Source of the DNA: Synechococcus sp. ATX 2A4 | GTDB taxonomy: Bacteria; Cyanobacteriota; Cyanobacteriia; PCC-6307; Cyanobiaceae | Length of the DNA stretch: 64,000 nucleotides | Direction of reading: 5' to 3' | Assembly (NCBI RefSeq): GCF_024346375.1 | Contig: NZ_JAGQCV010000013.1 | Location: 1 to 64,000 of the forward strand | In this document: one piece after another, positions 24,909-34,460 of the stretch | Layout: each line of letters starts with the position of its first letter | Numbering within the stretch: position 1 is the first letter of the stretch | Notes under the pieces: generated by a model | What the model saw: the letters and a program-made list of their open reading frames with translations, nothing else | Told to the model about the DNA's origin: nothing | Database searches by the model: none | Made by a program: the position numbers and the translations under genes

Positions 24909-27242
24909 ATGAGCAAAGGAGTGATCCCACCTTCTGGTGGGAGGAGATTGAGCGAGGAGCAAGAGGCGATCGTGCAGTGCCAGGCGAGCGCGCTGCGGGT
25001 GGTGGCCTTTGCCGGGACCGGTAAGACGACAACGTTGAGGGCCTATGCCCAGGCGCGACCGGGTGTGCGGATGCTGTATCTGGCCTTCAACCGTTCCGTG
25101 GCGCAGGAGGCCCAAGGCACGTTCGGGGAGCATGTGCGCTGCTTGACGATCCATGGCCTGGCGTATCGGGCAGTGGGGCATCACTACCGCCACAAGCTGC
25201 GGGGATCGCTGCGGGCCCATCAGGCGGCAGAGGCACTGGGGCTTGGTGGTGACCGTGAGCAGTTGGTGCTGGCCGATGGTGCCTTGCAGGCGTTGCAGCA
25301 CTTTCTCTGCAGTGGTTGTTGGGATCTCTCTGGCTTTGCCCAGCAGGTGGGTGAGCGGTATCCCCGGCAGGTGCTGCAGGCTGCAGAGCAGCTGTGGAGG
25401 TTGATGCAGGACCCGTCAGACCGGCGGGTGCCGATGCTGCATGACGGCTACCTCAAGCTGTATCAGCTCTCCAGGCCGCAGCTGCGCTTTGACGTGATCC
25501 TGCTGGATGAGGCACAGGACACCAACCCGGTGACGCTGGCGATCCTGGAGCAGCAGCAGTGCGCCAAGGTGTTGGTGGGCGATCCGCACCAGCAGATCTA
25601 CCAGTTCAGACACGCCACCAATGCGATGGCAGGCGGTGGGGAGTGGCAGGAGCTGGCCTTGACCGGCAGCTTTCGCTTTGGTGAGGAGATCGCGGCAGCG
25701 GCCAACCGCTTGCTGGCGGTGAAAGGGGAAAGCCGCAGGGTGCGGGGGCTGCGGGAGCAACCAGCTGCTGGAAGTCATGCCTTCATTGCCCGGGGCAATG
25801 CTGCCCTGTTCCTGCAGGCGGTGGGGTTGCTGAACCGGGGGCAGCCGTTGCACTGGTGCGGCGGCATCGAGGGCTACCGGCATGAGCTGCTGCTGGATCT
25901 GTGGCACCTGCATCGTGGTGATCGGGAGCAGGTGCGGGATCCCTTTGTCGCAGCTTTCAAGAGCTACGCGGCGCTGAGCAGCTACGCAGAGGAGCAGAAC
26001 GTGCGTGACCTGAGGGCCTGGTGCCAACTGCTGGAGCGCAGCTTTGTGCGGATGTGGGCTCAGCAGATCCCGGACCTGGTGGCGGGCTTGAGGCGCAGTG
26101 CGATCGACCAGCCCGGCGATGGTGTGTTGTCCCTGGCGACGGTGCACAAGTCCAAGGGGTTGGAGTTCAACGAAGTGGAGCTGGCCCAGGACTTCCCGGA
26201 GCATCAGCTGGTGGGCGACCCGCTGCAGGTTGTGGATGGTGTGCCCTGCGATCCCGAGAAGACGCAGGTGCTGTGGGATGCGCAGGGCTTTCGCGGTGTG
26301 GTGGTGCTGCGGGAAGAGGAGCTGAACCTGCGCTATGTCGCAGTGACACGGGCCAAGGCGACGTGCCATTCCGCTCAGTGGTCAGCGCCGCTGTTTGCCG
26401 GCCTGGAGCGGTTCGTCAACACCAACCCGCGCTTTCTGCTGCTGCCCACGCTGGCGGGGTTCAAGGGCAAAGACCAGGCTGGTGAGGGTGACGGGAGCCT
26501 GGCGGAAGAAGGCGCAGACGGGTGCGCTGGGAACAAAGGAGAGCAGGGGAGTGAGGGGCGTAAGAGGCGTAAGGGGCGTAAGGAGGAGCAGGTGGAGAGG
26601 GAGACAAAGCAGGGAGTGGTGCAGCACCCGGTGCTGACGCTGGAACCGCTGGTGACGCCGAAGATGACGGTGGTGCAGGAGATGCCGCAGCGGTCCCAGC
26701 AGGTGGAAGAGCAGTCGCATGAACCAACGCGACTGGCCACTCAGCAGCTGGAGCAGACGGATCAACCGGCCCCGCCAAAGACGCTGCAGAGATTGATGCG
26801 GGCAGTCCGTCATCTGAGCTTGGTGCCAGAGCGGCGCAAGGCTCCTGCAGTCATGGAAGAGTGTGCGTTGCCCTGTCCGACCTGTCCGACCCCTGCCGAT
26901 GAGGCGAGGGTGTTGGCAGCGCTGGGTGCACCAGTGGGGTCGGACAGCGATGAACCCGTCCTCCAGGCGGTGAAGGGTGTGGCGTCACCCGTCAGCGGAG
27001 GGTTGGTCTGGCAGTTGGGTGCGCTAGAGCAGAGCCGGGTGCGGGTGGTGGTGCAGCACTACCAGTACCGCTACCCGGCCCTGGACTGGGAGTGGTTGCT
27101 GAACGCGCTGTCGGAGCTGCGCCTGGCGGGTGAATCTCAGGAGGCAGTGAGCAGGTTTTTGGGGCAGCACCAGCTGGAATCGGCTCAGGCGTTCCTTGAA
27201 CGGTTCCTGCTTGACGTGGGGCTGTGGGTGGTGGCGAAGTAG
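24909..27242 (+). CDS. Superfamily 1 (UvrD/Rep-like) DNA helicase
   Basis: A 777-aa SF1A-type helicase. Motifs in order: Q-motif region LSEEQEAIV, Walker A FAGTGKTTTL (G36-T40), motif Ia LYLAFNRSVAQEA with LTIHGLAY, motif II LLDEAQD (D200-D204), motif III VGDPHQQIYQFRHATNAM, motif IV LTGSFRFGEEI, motif V SLATVHKSKGLEF, and motif VI LNLRYVAVTRAKA. The last 250 residues have a Lys/Glu/Gly-rich linker and a short C-terminal domain. The architecture resembles F-box-helicase-like or phage-type helicases. Within the element it may support replication together with PrimPol-VapE, or act in defence. Confidence 0.9.
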   Translation: MSKGVIPPSGGRRLSEEQEAIVQCQASALRVVAFAGTGKTTTLRAYAQARPGVRMLYLAFNRSVAQEAQGTFGEHVRCLTIHGLAYRAVGHHYRHKLRGSLRAHQAAEALGLGGDREQLVLADGALQALQHFLCSGCWDLSGFAQQVGERYPRQVLQAAEQLWRLMQDPSDRRVPMLHDGYLKLYQLSRPQLRFDVILLDEAQDTNPVTLAILEQQQCAKVLVGDPHQQIYQFRHATNAMAGGGEWQELALTGSFRFGEEIAAAANRLLAVKGESRRVRGLREQPAAGSHAFIARGNAALFLQAVGLLNRGQPLHWCGGIEGYRHELLLDLWHLHRGDREQVRDPFVAAFKSYAALSSYAEEQNVRDLRAWCQLLERSFVRMWAQQIPDLVAGLRRSAIDQPGDGVLSLATVHKSKGLEFNEVELAQDFPEHQLVGDPLQVVDGVPCDPEKTQVLWDAQGFRGVVVLREEELNLRYVAVTRAKATCHSAQWSAPLFAGLERFVNTNPRFLLLPTLAGFKGKDQAGEGDGSLAEEGADGCAGNKGEQGSEGRKRRKGRKEEQVERETKQGVVQHPVLTLEPLVTPKMTVVQEMPQRSQQVEEQSHEPTRLATQQLEQTDQPAPPKTLQRLMRAVRHLSLVPERRKAPAVMEECALPCPTCPTPADEARVLAALGAPVGSDSDEPVLQAVKGVASPVSGGLVWQLGALEQSRVRVVVQHYQYRYPALDWEWLLNALSELRLAGESQEAVSRFLGQHQLESAQAFLERFLLDVGLWVVAK

Positions 27243-27809
27243 CTGTGGGTAGTAGTGGGTGAGGTTTAGGGGATCAGGACCGGCTCGGGCATGGAATCGA
27301 GTGGGTCGGACTCACGCATAAGGCCATTAGGGGTCAGTAGTGACGGAAACTTTGGTTGACGCAAGGAATACACCGAAGCGTCCCAGGCTTCAGGTGGAAG
27401 CTGCAGCGTGGTGGTGGAGGCAGTTGAGAGAAGCTGTGTGATGGGGTTTCGGGTTCAGCAGGTCGAGGGAGGTTGAAAGGGGTTGTTGGAGAGGGTGGAA
27501 TAGGTGGCAAATCTGGTGGCTTTAGCCAGGGGGGGCATGATCTTGCAGGAACGGCTGGCGGTACTAGAGTGGCTAGTAGTTGAGGGAATGGACCTCATAC
27601 CTTCAGCTGACCAGCGAACTGTTTTCTAGTGATTCGCAAAAAACATGGACCATCTGTCCAGATGAGCCAGGGATCGTTCGTCCGGCAATACTTCGAGCTT
27701 CTTTGCCCTGAGAACCAACCGCGTTTAGGGTTCAATGCCTAGAACTAGGTTCCCCTTCACCAGGACCGCTCAATCAGAGTTGGCATTATCACAACCTCAG
27801 GAGCTCCGA
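27243..27809. other. Intergenic stretch, about 570 bp
   Basis: No gene is supported. At 27273-27291 an 18-of-19 match to CRISPR spacer 27 is present (ATCAGGACCGG-c-TCGGGCA). Base composition drops towards AT after 27590, marking the start of a module with different codon use. Confidence 0.45.
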
Positions 27810-28187
27810 ATGGAAGTCTTTGAAGCCTCAGCTCAATACAACGATCTCACCGGCAGCGCTGCTGCTGACTGGGCCGACAAGACCGACGCCGAGACGTGGT
27901 TAAAACACAATGGTCATATCACTGACGAGTATGTTGTAGGCATTTCCATGTGGGTTGGTGAAAACCACGGAACACATCGAGACCCGGTAAGAGTGAAGTT
28001 CTTGGTTTCTTCACTGAATGGCTACGACAATATTCCTGAAATGCTGCAGTCAATGGGCGACTCGATCAAAGCAAGAGAAATTCGCGTCGACATGAACATC
28101 GCAGACTTTTTTGCCCTGTTTAAACGCCTTGAGATTACTCTTTCAACCGGCGGCCTCATTGAAGGCAGAGTCTATGACGCAATCTGA
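27810..28187 (+). CDS. Hypothetical protein, first gene of a two-gene module
   Basis: A 125-aa product from ATG 27810 (MEVFEASAQYNDLTGSAAADWADKTD); an ATG at 27735 adds 25 residues of less natural sequence. The acidic protein appears beta/alpha, with VVGISMWVGE, VRVKFLVSSLNGYDNI and DMNIADFFALFKRLEITL. I do not recognise the family. Codon use is visibly more AT-rich than that of the neighbouring replication genes. It precedes the HEPN-like gene on the same strand by 45-96 bp, so an antitoxin or accessory role is possible but unproven. Confidence 0.6.
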   Translation: MEVFEASAQYNDLTGSAAADWADKTDAETWLKHNGHITDEYVVGISMWVGENHGTHRDPVRVKFLVSSLNGYDNIPEMLQSMGDSIKAREIRVDMNIADFFALFKRLEITLSTGGLIEGRVYDAI

Positions 28188-28232
28188 AGTTGATGCGTAC
28201 AATGCACCTGGCAGACCTCGTAAGCTACGCTT

Positions 28233-29141
28233 TTGCTTTCCGCGGACTTCAAGCGTCGGCTTAAGTCAACTCTCTTCGCCCGTATGAGTGATCGACGGTA
28301 TTACTCGGTCAGGACTGGCCGGCTTAAGGGAAACACGGAATTGAGCCTCCAAGTGCTCAGGGAGTTCTTCGTTGCTATCTACGAGGCATTCGAAAACAAA
28401 GGCTATTTCCAAGAAAGGCTGGGCATCAACTGCGTCGACGGGTATATCAATGGGAGCGTGGGTGACGTTGTTCTCTACTCTTTCCGAAAGCTCCGTCGAA
28501 AGGGCCTGTTCCCTATCCTTAGTCGTAAGGATGACTTTACAGAGGATGAAATCTTCGACCTAATCGAGTTTCTTTATGATCATGTCTCGCAACCCATCCC
28601 CTCAAGCGGGCATTACCACTCTTGGAACCAGTGCGGCCATCATTACTCGGAGTTCATACAGGGATCTGCGCAGGACGAGTTTCGAGATGAGATCAACGAT
28701 CTGCTAAGAGACTACAATGAGGGCTATGAACTCTCGCGCAAGGGCGAAATCCTCAGCCTTCCAGGCGGATCTCTAGAGCCCCTGCTCCAAGCCGCTGTGC
28801 CAGCTTACGACCCGTCAAATGTATCAGCACGCGTTGAAGCTGCCGTTGAGAAATTTCGGCGGCGTAAGTCTTCGATTGAAGATCGCCGGGACGCCATCAG
28901 GGACTTGGCCGATGTCCTTGAGCATCTGCGGCCGCAATTAAAGAATGTGCTCCGCTCACAGGACGAAGCTGACCTGTTTAACATCGCCAATAACTTTGGG
29001 ATTCGGCATCACAACGCACGACAGAAGATCGACTATGATCGCTTAATATGGCTTAGTTGGATCTTCTACTTCTATCTCGCGACGATCCACGCCGCCGTTC
29101 GCTTGGTCCAGAAATCTGAAGAAACTTCGAGCCGGAGCTAG
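28233..29141 (+). CDS. Possible abortive-infection (HEPN-like) protein
   Basis: A 302-aa product if TTG 28233 is used; ATG 28284 (MSDRRYYSVRTGRLKG) is the other candidate, and an in-frame TAA at 28221 rules out earlier starts. The N-terminal half (LREFFVAIYEAFENKGYFQERLGI) and the middle helical part recall AbiJ-type proteins. The C-terminus carries NNFGIRHHNARQKIDYDRLIWLSWIFYF, where RHHNAR resembles the arginine-histidine signature of HEPN RNases, although it deviates from strict Rx4-6H. With the gene before it, this could be a toxin-antitoxin or abortive-infection pair. The family assignment is tentative. Confidence 0.6.
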   Translation: MLSADFKRRLKSTLFARMSDRRYYSVRTGRLKGNTELSLQVLREFFVAIYEAFENKGYFQERLGINCVDGYINGSVGDVVLYSFRKLRRKGLFPILSRKDDFTEDEIFDLIEFLYDHVSQPIPSSGHYHSWNQCGHHYSEFIQGSAQDEFRDEINDLLRDYNEGYELSRKGEILSLPGGSLEPLLQAAVPAYDPSNVSARVEAAVEKFRRRKSSIEDRRDAIRDLADVLEHLRPQLKNVLRSQDEADLFNIANNFGIRHHNARQKIDYDRLIWLSWIFYFYLATIHAAVRLVQKSEETSSRS

Positions 29142-29823
29142 CCATTGCTTCGAGCAGACCGGTGGCCAGTCAGTTATTCATTTTATAGACGCCTGCGTGG
29201 ACGTCGGACGCTGAATCGTGGTCGGCACAACTTGCCGCATCAGCAAAAGGCAGGAAGATCCTGCCAACCTTTGCTTGAAACAGCTGGTGGCGCACATGCC
29301 ATTAGTGAGCCCAACCGCAAGCTCATGAGCCACCAACCCACCCGGCGGCGGGGGTTGACGTTGTCACGCGGCGCAAGGGCTACGCAAGTGCGGAACGCTC
29401 TTTGAGCCCCACGCTTGCTCAACAGATTCCACACAACTGAGCCCAGTCCCGCACCCTTGCGCTCGCGTGGTTTCAAAGCCCCCTCGCCGCCGCCGGGCTG
29501 GGTGGTTCAGGTCACGATGGGCCGAGCGGCCTACCCGCGACTGCGGTGGCGATGCGCTCGGGGGCCTGCCGTCTGGAACGCTGGTGCTGCAGCGGCTGGC
29601 CTGGTGATCAAGTGCCTGTGACCTGGCGGGCCGGGTGTCTGCCGCAGCACCGTCACGGCGTCACAACCGTCAGGATCACTGCAGCCACTGAGGTTCTTCG
29701 CTGTGACGGTTGTGACGCCCCTCCCCGCTAATGACCGCTTGGCTCAGTGGCACCAGCCGCACCGAGCGCCCTGCCATTGCCCTCATCAGGCCTACAGTGG
29801 TAGCCATGTACTAGTGCTCTCTA
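29142..29823. other. Intergenic stretch with a long inverted repeat
   Basis: No gene is supported in these roughly 680 bp. The notable structure is the 16-bp perfect inverted repeat at 29657-29719. An ACTAGTG/TCTAGTG short repeat occurs at about 29810-29827. Confidence 0.5.
29657..29719. repeat. 16-bp perfect inverted repeat
   Basis: GGCGTCACAACCGTCA (29657-29672) and TGACGGTTGTGACGCC (29704-29719) are exact reverse complements separated by 31 bp. Each arm contains the partly palindromic GTGACG/CGTCAC words. It could be a regulator-binding site, a replication-initiator site or a recombination site. It lies between the HEPN-like gene and the cas operon. Confidence 0.75.
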
Positions 29824-30100
29824 GTGCCTCCTGTTCGTCGCTCCCGTTCCCAGGCTGCCCGTGAGGACCCTCTAGAGGAGTGGGATTACCTCGATCTCGG
29901 GGTGCTCCAGGCCAGTCGGAGCCGCAAGGTGTGCATCACCTGCCATTGGTTTCGCCACCATGGGCCCCAACTGCATCCCGCTGCTCACCTGCCAGCTGCA
30001 CCAGGGGCTGATCGCCCAGGGGGAGCATCTGGTATCTCGTTGCAGCGGTTGGACCCAAGACCTGGTGCGGCAGAGGGGCTGGGCGCCGGAAGTGGGATGA
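29824..30100 (+). pseudogene. Small Cys-containing protein with +1 frame break
   Basis: From GTG 29824 the frame encodes about 46 residues ending KVCITCHWFRHHG. The logical continuation (PNCIPLLTCQLHQGLIAQGE, then HLVSRCSGWTQDLVRQRGW and APEVG, stop at 30098-30100) is in the +1 frame, entered at the GGGCCCC run at 29962-29968. The second part has its own ATG at 29960 and could be translated alone (46 aa). CITC and further cysteines suggest a small zinc-binding protein. The choices are frameshift mutation, sequencing error in the C run, or real reinitiation. Confidence 0.55.
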
Positions 30101-30270
30101 GCTCCAAGCCCAGCCCAGCGGCCTCCGCTACTTGGTGAAGGGCACGTCGTCAGCGAAGGGGCTAAGTTGGCCAATCTGGTGAGGCCAGTCAGATACCGAA
30201 TAGTCTGCGGGGTTGGAATGTTGTCATCAAGATTCTGCTTAAGCTGATTGCCCCAACATGAGCAACCACT

Positions 30271-32832
30271 TTGGCCTCTTCATCCGTCGGGGCTGAACCA
30301 ATACCCGTTCTTGTTCTATGGGCTAAATCCGCATCAGTCATGTCGGCTGAGGGTCCTGGGGGATACCCACTCCTTCCTCATCTTCTTGATGTGGCTGCCG
30401 TGGCAGAGGCTCTCCTTCCTGTGGTTCCTTGCCCCGTCCCATTGCCATGTTCATCGGCGTGGGTTTCTGCGCTTGCTGGCCTTCATGACTTCGGCAAGGC
30501 CTCGCCTGGTTTTCAGCGCAAGCTGGGCCTCACGGCCGTGGGCAACTATGTGTTGGAGGCGAATCAACGCGAATGCCAGCAGCGTCATGACATGTGCACG
30601 GTGTTCTTGCTGAGGAACACGCTCAAGCGCAGGGGCCTGGACCATCGCCGTACCAACTGGCTTGCCCTGGCAGTTGGTGCGCACCACGGCCAGCCTTTTC
30701 CTGAAGGACAAATCACTGAGGCCGAGTGGGTGATTTCTCCCAGTTGGGAGCAAGCCCATGAAGCCTTGTTTGAAGAGGTCCTCAATGGCACCGGTGCCGA
30801 AGGTCTGCCGTCTCTCCCAACGGATAAAAAACACCGTGCTGCTTTTCTGCAGTGGTTGATGGGCCTCACCACGACAGCCGACTGGCTCGGCTCCAGTGAG
30901 GGGGTTTGTCGTTCGGAACGGCTTTCCGAATGGTCTGGGGATTCGCGTCTATGGTTCGAGCGCTCAAGGCTCGTTGCCGAAGAGGCGCTGTTGAAAGCTG
31001 GCCTCCATCCAGCCGTCAGTTCCCCTCCCGTAAGCGGTGCAGAGGCCGTCCAGGTTGCCCTCGGCCCTGCACACCGGCCACGCCCGCTTCAGCAGGAGAT
31101 GGCTTCACTGATGGATTCCTTGCCTGCTGAACCCTGCCTCATCGTGATCGAGGCTCCGATGGGTGAGGGCAAGACAGAAGCGGCCTTGAGTAGCTCGCTC
31201 GGCTCGCGAGGCTTGTACTTGGCGATGCCGACACAGGCCACCAGCAATGCCCTGTTCACCCGGCTTGCAGCCTTCCTTGAACGGCAGAAAGGCCAGGGGG
31301 CCAGCAAGCTGCTTGCGCTCGCCCACGGATCCGGCGGACCTGAGGCGGCCAATCTTCGCCTGAGGGAAATTGGCTTGGGAACCAGCGATGGCCACGCCGG
31401 TGCAGGTTGGTGGTTCCGCGGTTCGAAACGATCACTGCTGTGCGCTGATGGAATCGGCACCGTTGATCAGGGCTTGATCGGCGTCCTGAGCACACGCCAT
31501 GGCTTTGTGCGCCTTTACGGCCTCAGTGGCCGCACAGTGATCTTTGATGAGGTTCATGCCTACGACACGTACACGGGTGGTCTGATTGAAAGGTTGATCG
31601 CCTGGCTCCAGGTGCTGGGCTGTCGCGTGGTGGTGATGTCGGCCACCTTGCCTGCTTCCAAGCGTGAAGCGCTGTTGAAGGCTTGGAGCGGTTCTGTGGC
31701 CTTGCCTCCCCAGGAAAACAGCTACCCACGGATCAGCTGGGCAGTGCCCGATGCGGTCCACTCGGTCTCCTTTGCGGCCAGCCGCCGGCAACGCGTTGAG
31801 CTGCATTCCATTCCCTCAAGCACCCAGGCTGTTGCTCAACAGGCAATGGCATGGGCCCGGGAAGGGGCGCGGGTCCTGGTGGTCGTCAACAAGGTTGCTC
31901 GTGCGCAAGAGCTATACCGGCAGCTGGAAGAGGTGCCGTGCACTCTCTTTCACGCCCGTTTCCCGATGGACCAGCGGCTGGAGATTGAGCGGCGCGTGTT
32001 GGGCTTGTTCGGTCCTGATGGCTCGGCAACGGCAGGCCACGTGCTGGTGGCCACCCAGGTGGCGGAGCAAAGCCTTGACATTGACTGTGACGTTCTGATC
32101 ACCGATCCAGCCCCTGTCGACCTGGTCCTGCAAAGAGAGGGACGAATCCATCGTCACGACCGCGCTCGTCCGGAAGGATTTGAGCAGCCTCTGGTCTACG
32201 TCGCCGATCTTGATGAGCAGCTGCCTAGTGAGGAGCTCACAAGCTTCGTTTATGACCAATGGGATGTTCTGCGCTCGTTTGCCTGGTTGCAGGCCAACCG
32301 CGTTCTGCAGCTGCCAGAAGACATCGATCGGCCGGTTCAGGACGTGTATGGAAGCTGGGAGCCCCAGGGATCAGCGGCGCTCCTGAAAGCCCTGGCCGAA
32401 GCCTTGAAGACCCACCAAGCCGACCAGCAGGCCATGGAAGACCTGGCTCGTCAGGCAAGGCTGGCGATGCCTGACGAGTGGAGCGTCGTCCCCAACGCCC
32501 CGTTCTCAAATGATGATGACGCCGAGTCTGGAGTCCTGCGGTTCGGCACCCGTCTCGGGGAGGACAGCCAGTCTGTGGTGCCTGTTTACCCAGCTGATCT
32601 GGCGGATTTGCAGGGCCGGGCCACCGTATTGGCGCAGCAGGTGATGCGCATCAGCAATAAGAGGTTGATCCAGGCCGTTCGGCAGGCACCACTTCCGGAA
32701 GGCTGGCGAAGCCTGCCCGGGCTGGCTGCGCACCTCCCCCTTCGCCTCGACGAAGCCGGTCGAGTCCTTGGTTGCCCGGTTGAAGCCTGGCTGGATGCTG
32801 ACCTAGGCCTGGTGGTGGCGAGTTCTGGATGA
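30271..32832 (+). CDS. cas3: CRISPR-associated helicase/nuclease Cas3 (type I-E)
   Basis: The effector nuclease-helicase that degrades DNA marked by Cascade. The 853-aa product starts at TTG 30271, because an in-frame TGA at 30259 and the conserved LWAKS (residues 16-20) leave no ATG choice. HD nuclease residues are PHLLD (H37), GLHDFGKASPGFQ (H72-D73) and VGAHHGQPFP. Helicase motifs are APMGEGKTEAAL, the DEVH box (D426-H429), VMSATLPASKR, VATQVAEQSLDID and LVLQREGRIHRHDR. All catalytic motifs look intact. The gene is 95 bp from cas8e and heads the cas operon. Confidence 0.97.
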   Translation: MASSSVGAEPIPVLVLWAKSASVMSAEGPGGYPLLPHLLDVAAVAEALLPVVPCPVPLPCSSAWVSALAGLHDFGKASPGFQRKLGLTAVGNYVLEANQRECQQRHDMCTVFLLRNTLKRRGLDHRRTNWLALAVGAHHGQPFPEGQITEAEWVISPSWEQAHEALFEEVLNGTGAEGLPSLPTDKKHRAAFLQWLMGLTTTADWLGSSEGVCRSERLSEWSGDSRLWFERSRLVAEEALLKAGLHPAVSSPPVSGAEAVQVALGPAHRPRPLQQEMASLMDSLPAEPCLIVIEAPMGEGKTEAALSSSLGSRGLYLAMPTQATSNALFTRLAAFLERQKGQGASKLLALAHGSGGPEAANLRLREIGLGTSDGHAGAGWWFRGSKRSLLCADGIGTVDQGLIGVLSTRHGFVRLYGLSGRTVIFDEVHAYDTYTGGLIERLIAWLQVLGCRVVVMSATLPASKREALLKAWSGSVALPPQENSYPRISWAVPDAVHSVSFAASRRQRVELHSIPSSTQAVAQQAMAWAREGARVLVVVNKVARAQELYRQLEEVPCTLFHARFPMDQRLEIERRVLGLFGPDGSATAGHVLVATQVAEQSLDIDCDVLITDPAPVDLVLQREGRIHRHDRARPEGFEQPLVYVADLDEQLPSEELTSFVYDQWDVLRSFAWLQANRVLQLPEDIDRPVQDVYGSWEPQGSAALLKALAEALKTHQADQQAMEDLARQARLAMPDEWSVVPNAPFSNDDDAESGVLRFGTRLGEDSQSVVPVYPADLADLQGRATVLAQQVMRISNKRLIQAVRQAPLPEGWRSLPGLAAHLPLRLDEAGRVLGCPVEAWLDADLGLVVASSG

Positions 32833-32927
32833 GCTGGCTGGAACAAGGCTTGTCTTTCGCACGAGGAGATCAGCAACGAGCTACGAAACCCTCCACACTT
32901 GACGCAATCCCAACCCGCCAGTAGGTC

Positions 32928-34412
32928 ATGACCTTCTCACTGCTTACGGAACCGTGGATTCCACTGATTTCTGTTGACGGAGAGCGGCGAGAGGCTTCTC
33001 TCAGTGAGGCGCTGTTGGAGCCGGAGCGCTGGCTGGGGATCGACAGCATCATTCCTGTTGAGGTCTTTGGGCTTTATCGGCTGATGGTCGCCATCAGCCA
33101 CCGAGCAATTGGGCCTGAATCAGAACCAAGAACCGATCTGGTTGACCACTGGCCCCGGGCAAAGTTGGCGGCCTATCTGGAGCGATGGAGCGACCACTTT
33201 GATCTGCTGCATCCAACGACTCCCTTTCTTCAGGTTTCGGCCTTGGCCGAGGCGAACCTCACTCCATCACCGTGGACCCGGCTGGCGATGGAGCGATCCT
33301 CGGGTGCAGCCCGGATGATCTGGGACCACAGCATGGATGCGACGCCCAGCCCTCTCACGCTCAGTGCAGCGGCACGCCTTCTCGTGGCGCATCTGCAGTT
33401 CACCCCGGGGGGCTTGGTGAAGGCATTACGCACCTCTGCCGTTCGGGGGCCTGCCTGCGGGGTTCTCCTGACGCTTCCAATCGGTGCCACCCTTCAGGAA
33501 ACCTTGGCGTTCTCGATCGTTCCGCAGTCTGGGGAGAAATTTGCTGCAGACCTGCCGAGTTGGGAGAGGCCACCGCTGAGCCTTGAGGAGTTACGCAATC
33601 CCCAGGAGCTTGTACTGAAAGGACCTGCTCATCGCTACACATTGCTGAGCAGGTCCATCCTTCTTCAGCCTTCCGGGGGGCAGCTGACCCATCTGCTCTA
33701 TGCGGAAGGAGTGATTGCCACTGATGCCAACACGCCCACAGCTGACCCGATGGCAGCGGTGGTGCAGGGAAAGAAAGGACCCATGCCTCTTCTGCTCTCG
33801 GAGCAAAAGGCACTGTGGCGCGACTTTCAGTCTCTGGTGGGGAGCAAGGGCAGCACCCCTGCCGGTACCCTCAGCCACGCCAGCGGGATTCGCGAGGAGC
33901 AGGGCAACGAACGGCCGATCGAGATCCTTGCGGGAGGGTTGCTGCCTGATCAAGCAAAAATCGTGCTCTGGCGGCTCGAAGAACGCAGACTTTCGCCGAA
34001 TCTTTTGCGTGAGCCCAGGCTGAAGGATGCCGTTGATAAGGCTCTTGAGCTGGCGGAGAACGCTGGTGTCGGTTTAGGGAAGGCGCTCTATGCGCTCTTT
34101 ACCGAGTGGTTGCAACGCAGTGGCGACGGCAAACCCGACCCGCAGAAGGTGCGCAGCCTTGGTGAATCGATTCAGGCCAGCGCCTTCTTCTGGAGCAGCC
34201 TGGAGCCTGAATTCTGGTCGTTTGTTCATGATCTGAGCCAGAAAGGTGATATTGAAAGAACTCTTGATCAATGGCGCGATACTCTAAGGGCTGTTATTTC
34301 GGCCGCTCAGCAACAAGCAACTTCATCCTTGGGGCTCGATGCCCGAGCGCTCAAGGCGGCCAGCCACACAAGTCATCAATTCGGAAAAGTTGTGGCGGGA
34401 ATCAAGGCATAA
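32928..34412 (+). CDS. cas8e: Cascade large subunit Cas8e (Cse1/CasA)
   Basis: The 494-aa large subunit of type I-E Cascade, which recognises the PAM and recruits Cas3. The N-terminus FSLLTEPWIPLI and the following GLYRLMVAISHRA segment are typical of Cse1. So are the TTPFLQVSALAEAN loop region, the SAAARLLVAHLQFTPGGLVKAL segment and the C-terminal four-helix bundle. Length matches family members (about 500 aa). It sits between cas3 and cse2. Confidence 0.94.
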   Translation: MTFSLLTEPWIPLISVDGERREASLSEALLEPERWLGIDSIIPVEVFGLYRLMVAISHRAIGPESEPRTDLVDHWPRAKLAAYLERWSDHFDLLHPTTPFLQVSALAEANLTPSPWTRLAMERSSGAARMIWDHSMDATPSPLTLSAAARLLVAHLQFTPGGLVKALRTSAVRGPACGVLLTLPIGATLQETLAFSIVPQSGEKFAADLPSWERPPLSLEELRNPQELVLKGPAHRYTLLSRSILLQPSGGQLTHLLYAEGVIATDANTPTADPMAAVVQGKKGPMPLLLSEQKALWRDFQSLVGSKGSTPAGTLSHASGIREEQGNERPIEILAGGLLPDQAKIVLWRLEERRLSPNLLREPRLKDAVDKALELAENAGVGLGKALYALFTEWLQRSGDGKPDPQKVRSLGESIQASAFFWSSLEPEFWSFVHDLSQKGDIERTLDQWRDTLRAVISAAQQQATSSLGLDARALKAASHTSHQFGKVVAGIKA

Positions 34413-34460
34413 CCCGATGACCCCTTTCACAGTCCAAAACCATTTCCGCCTTGGCATCTC

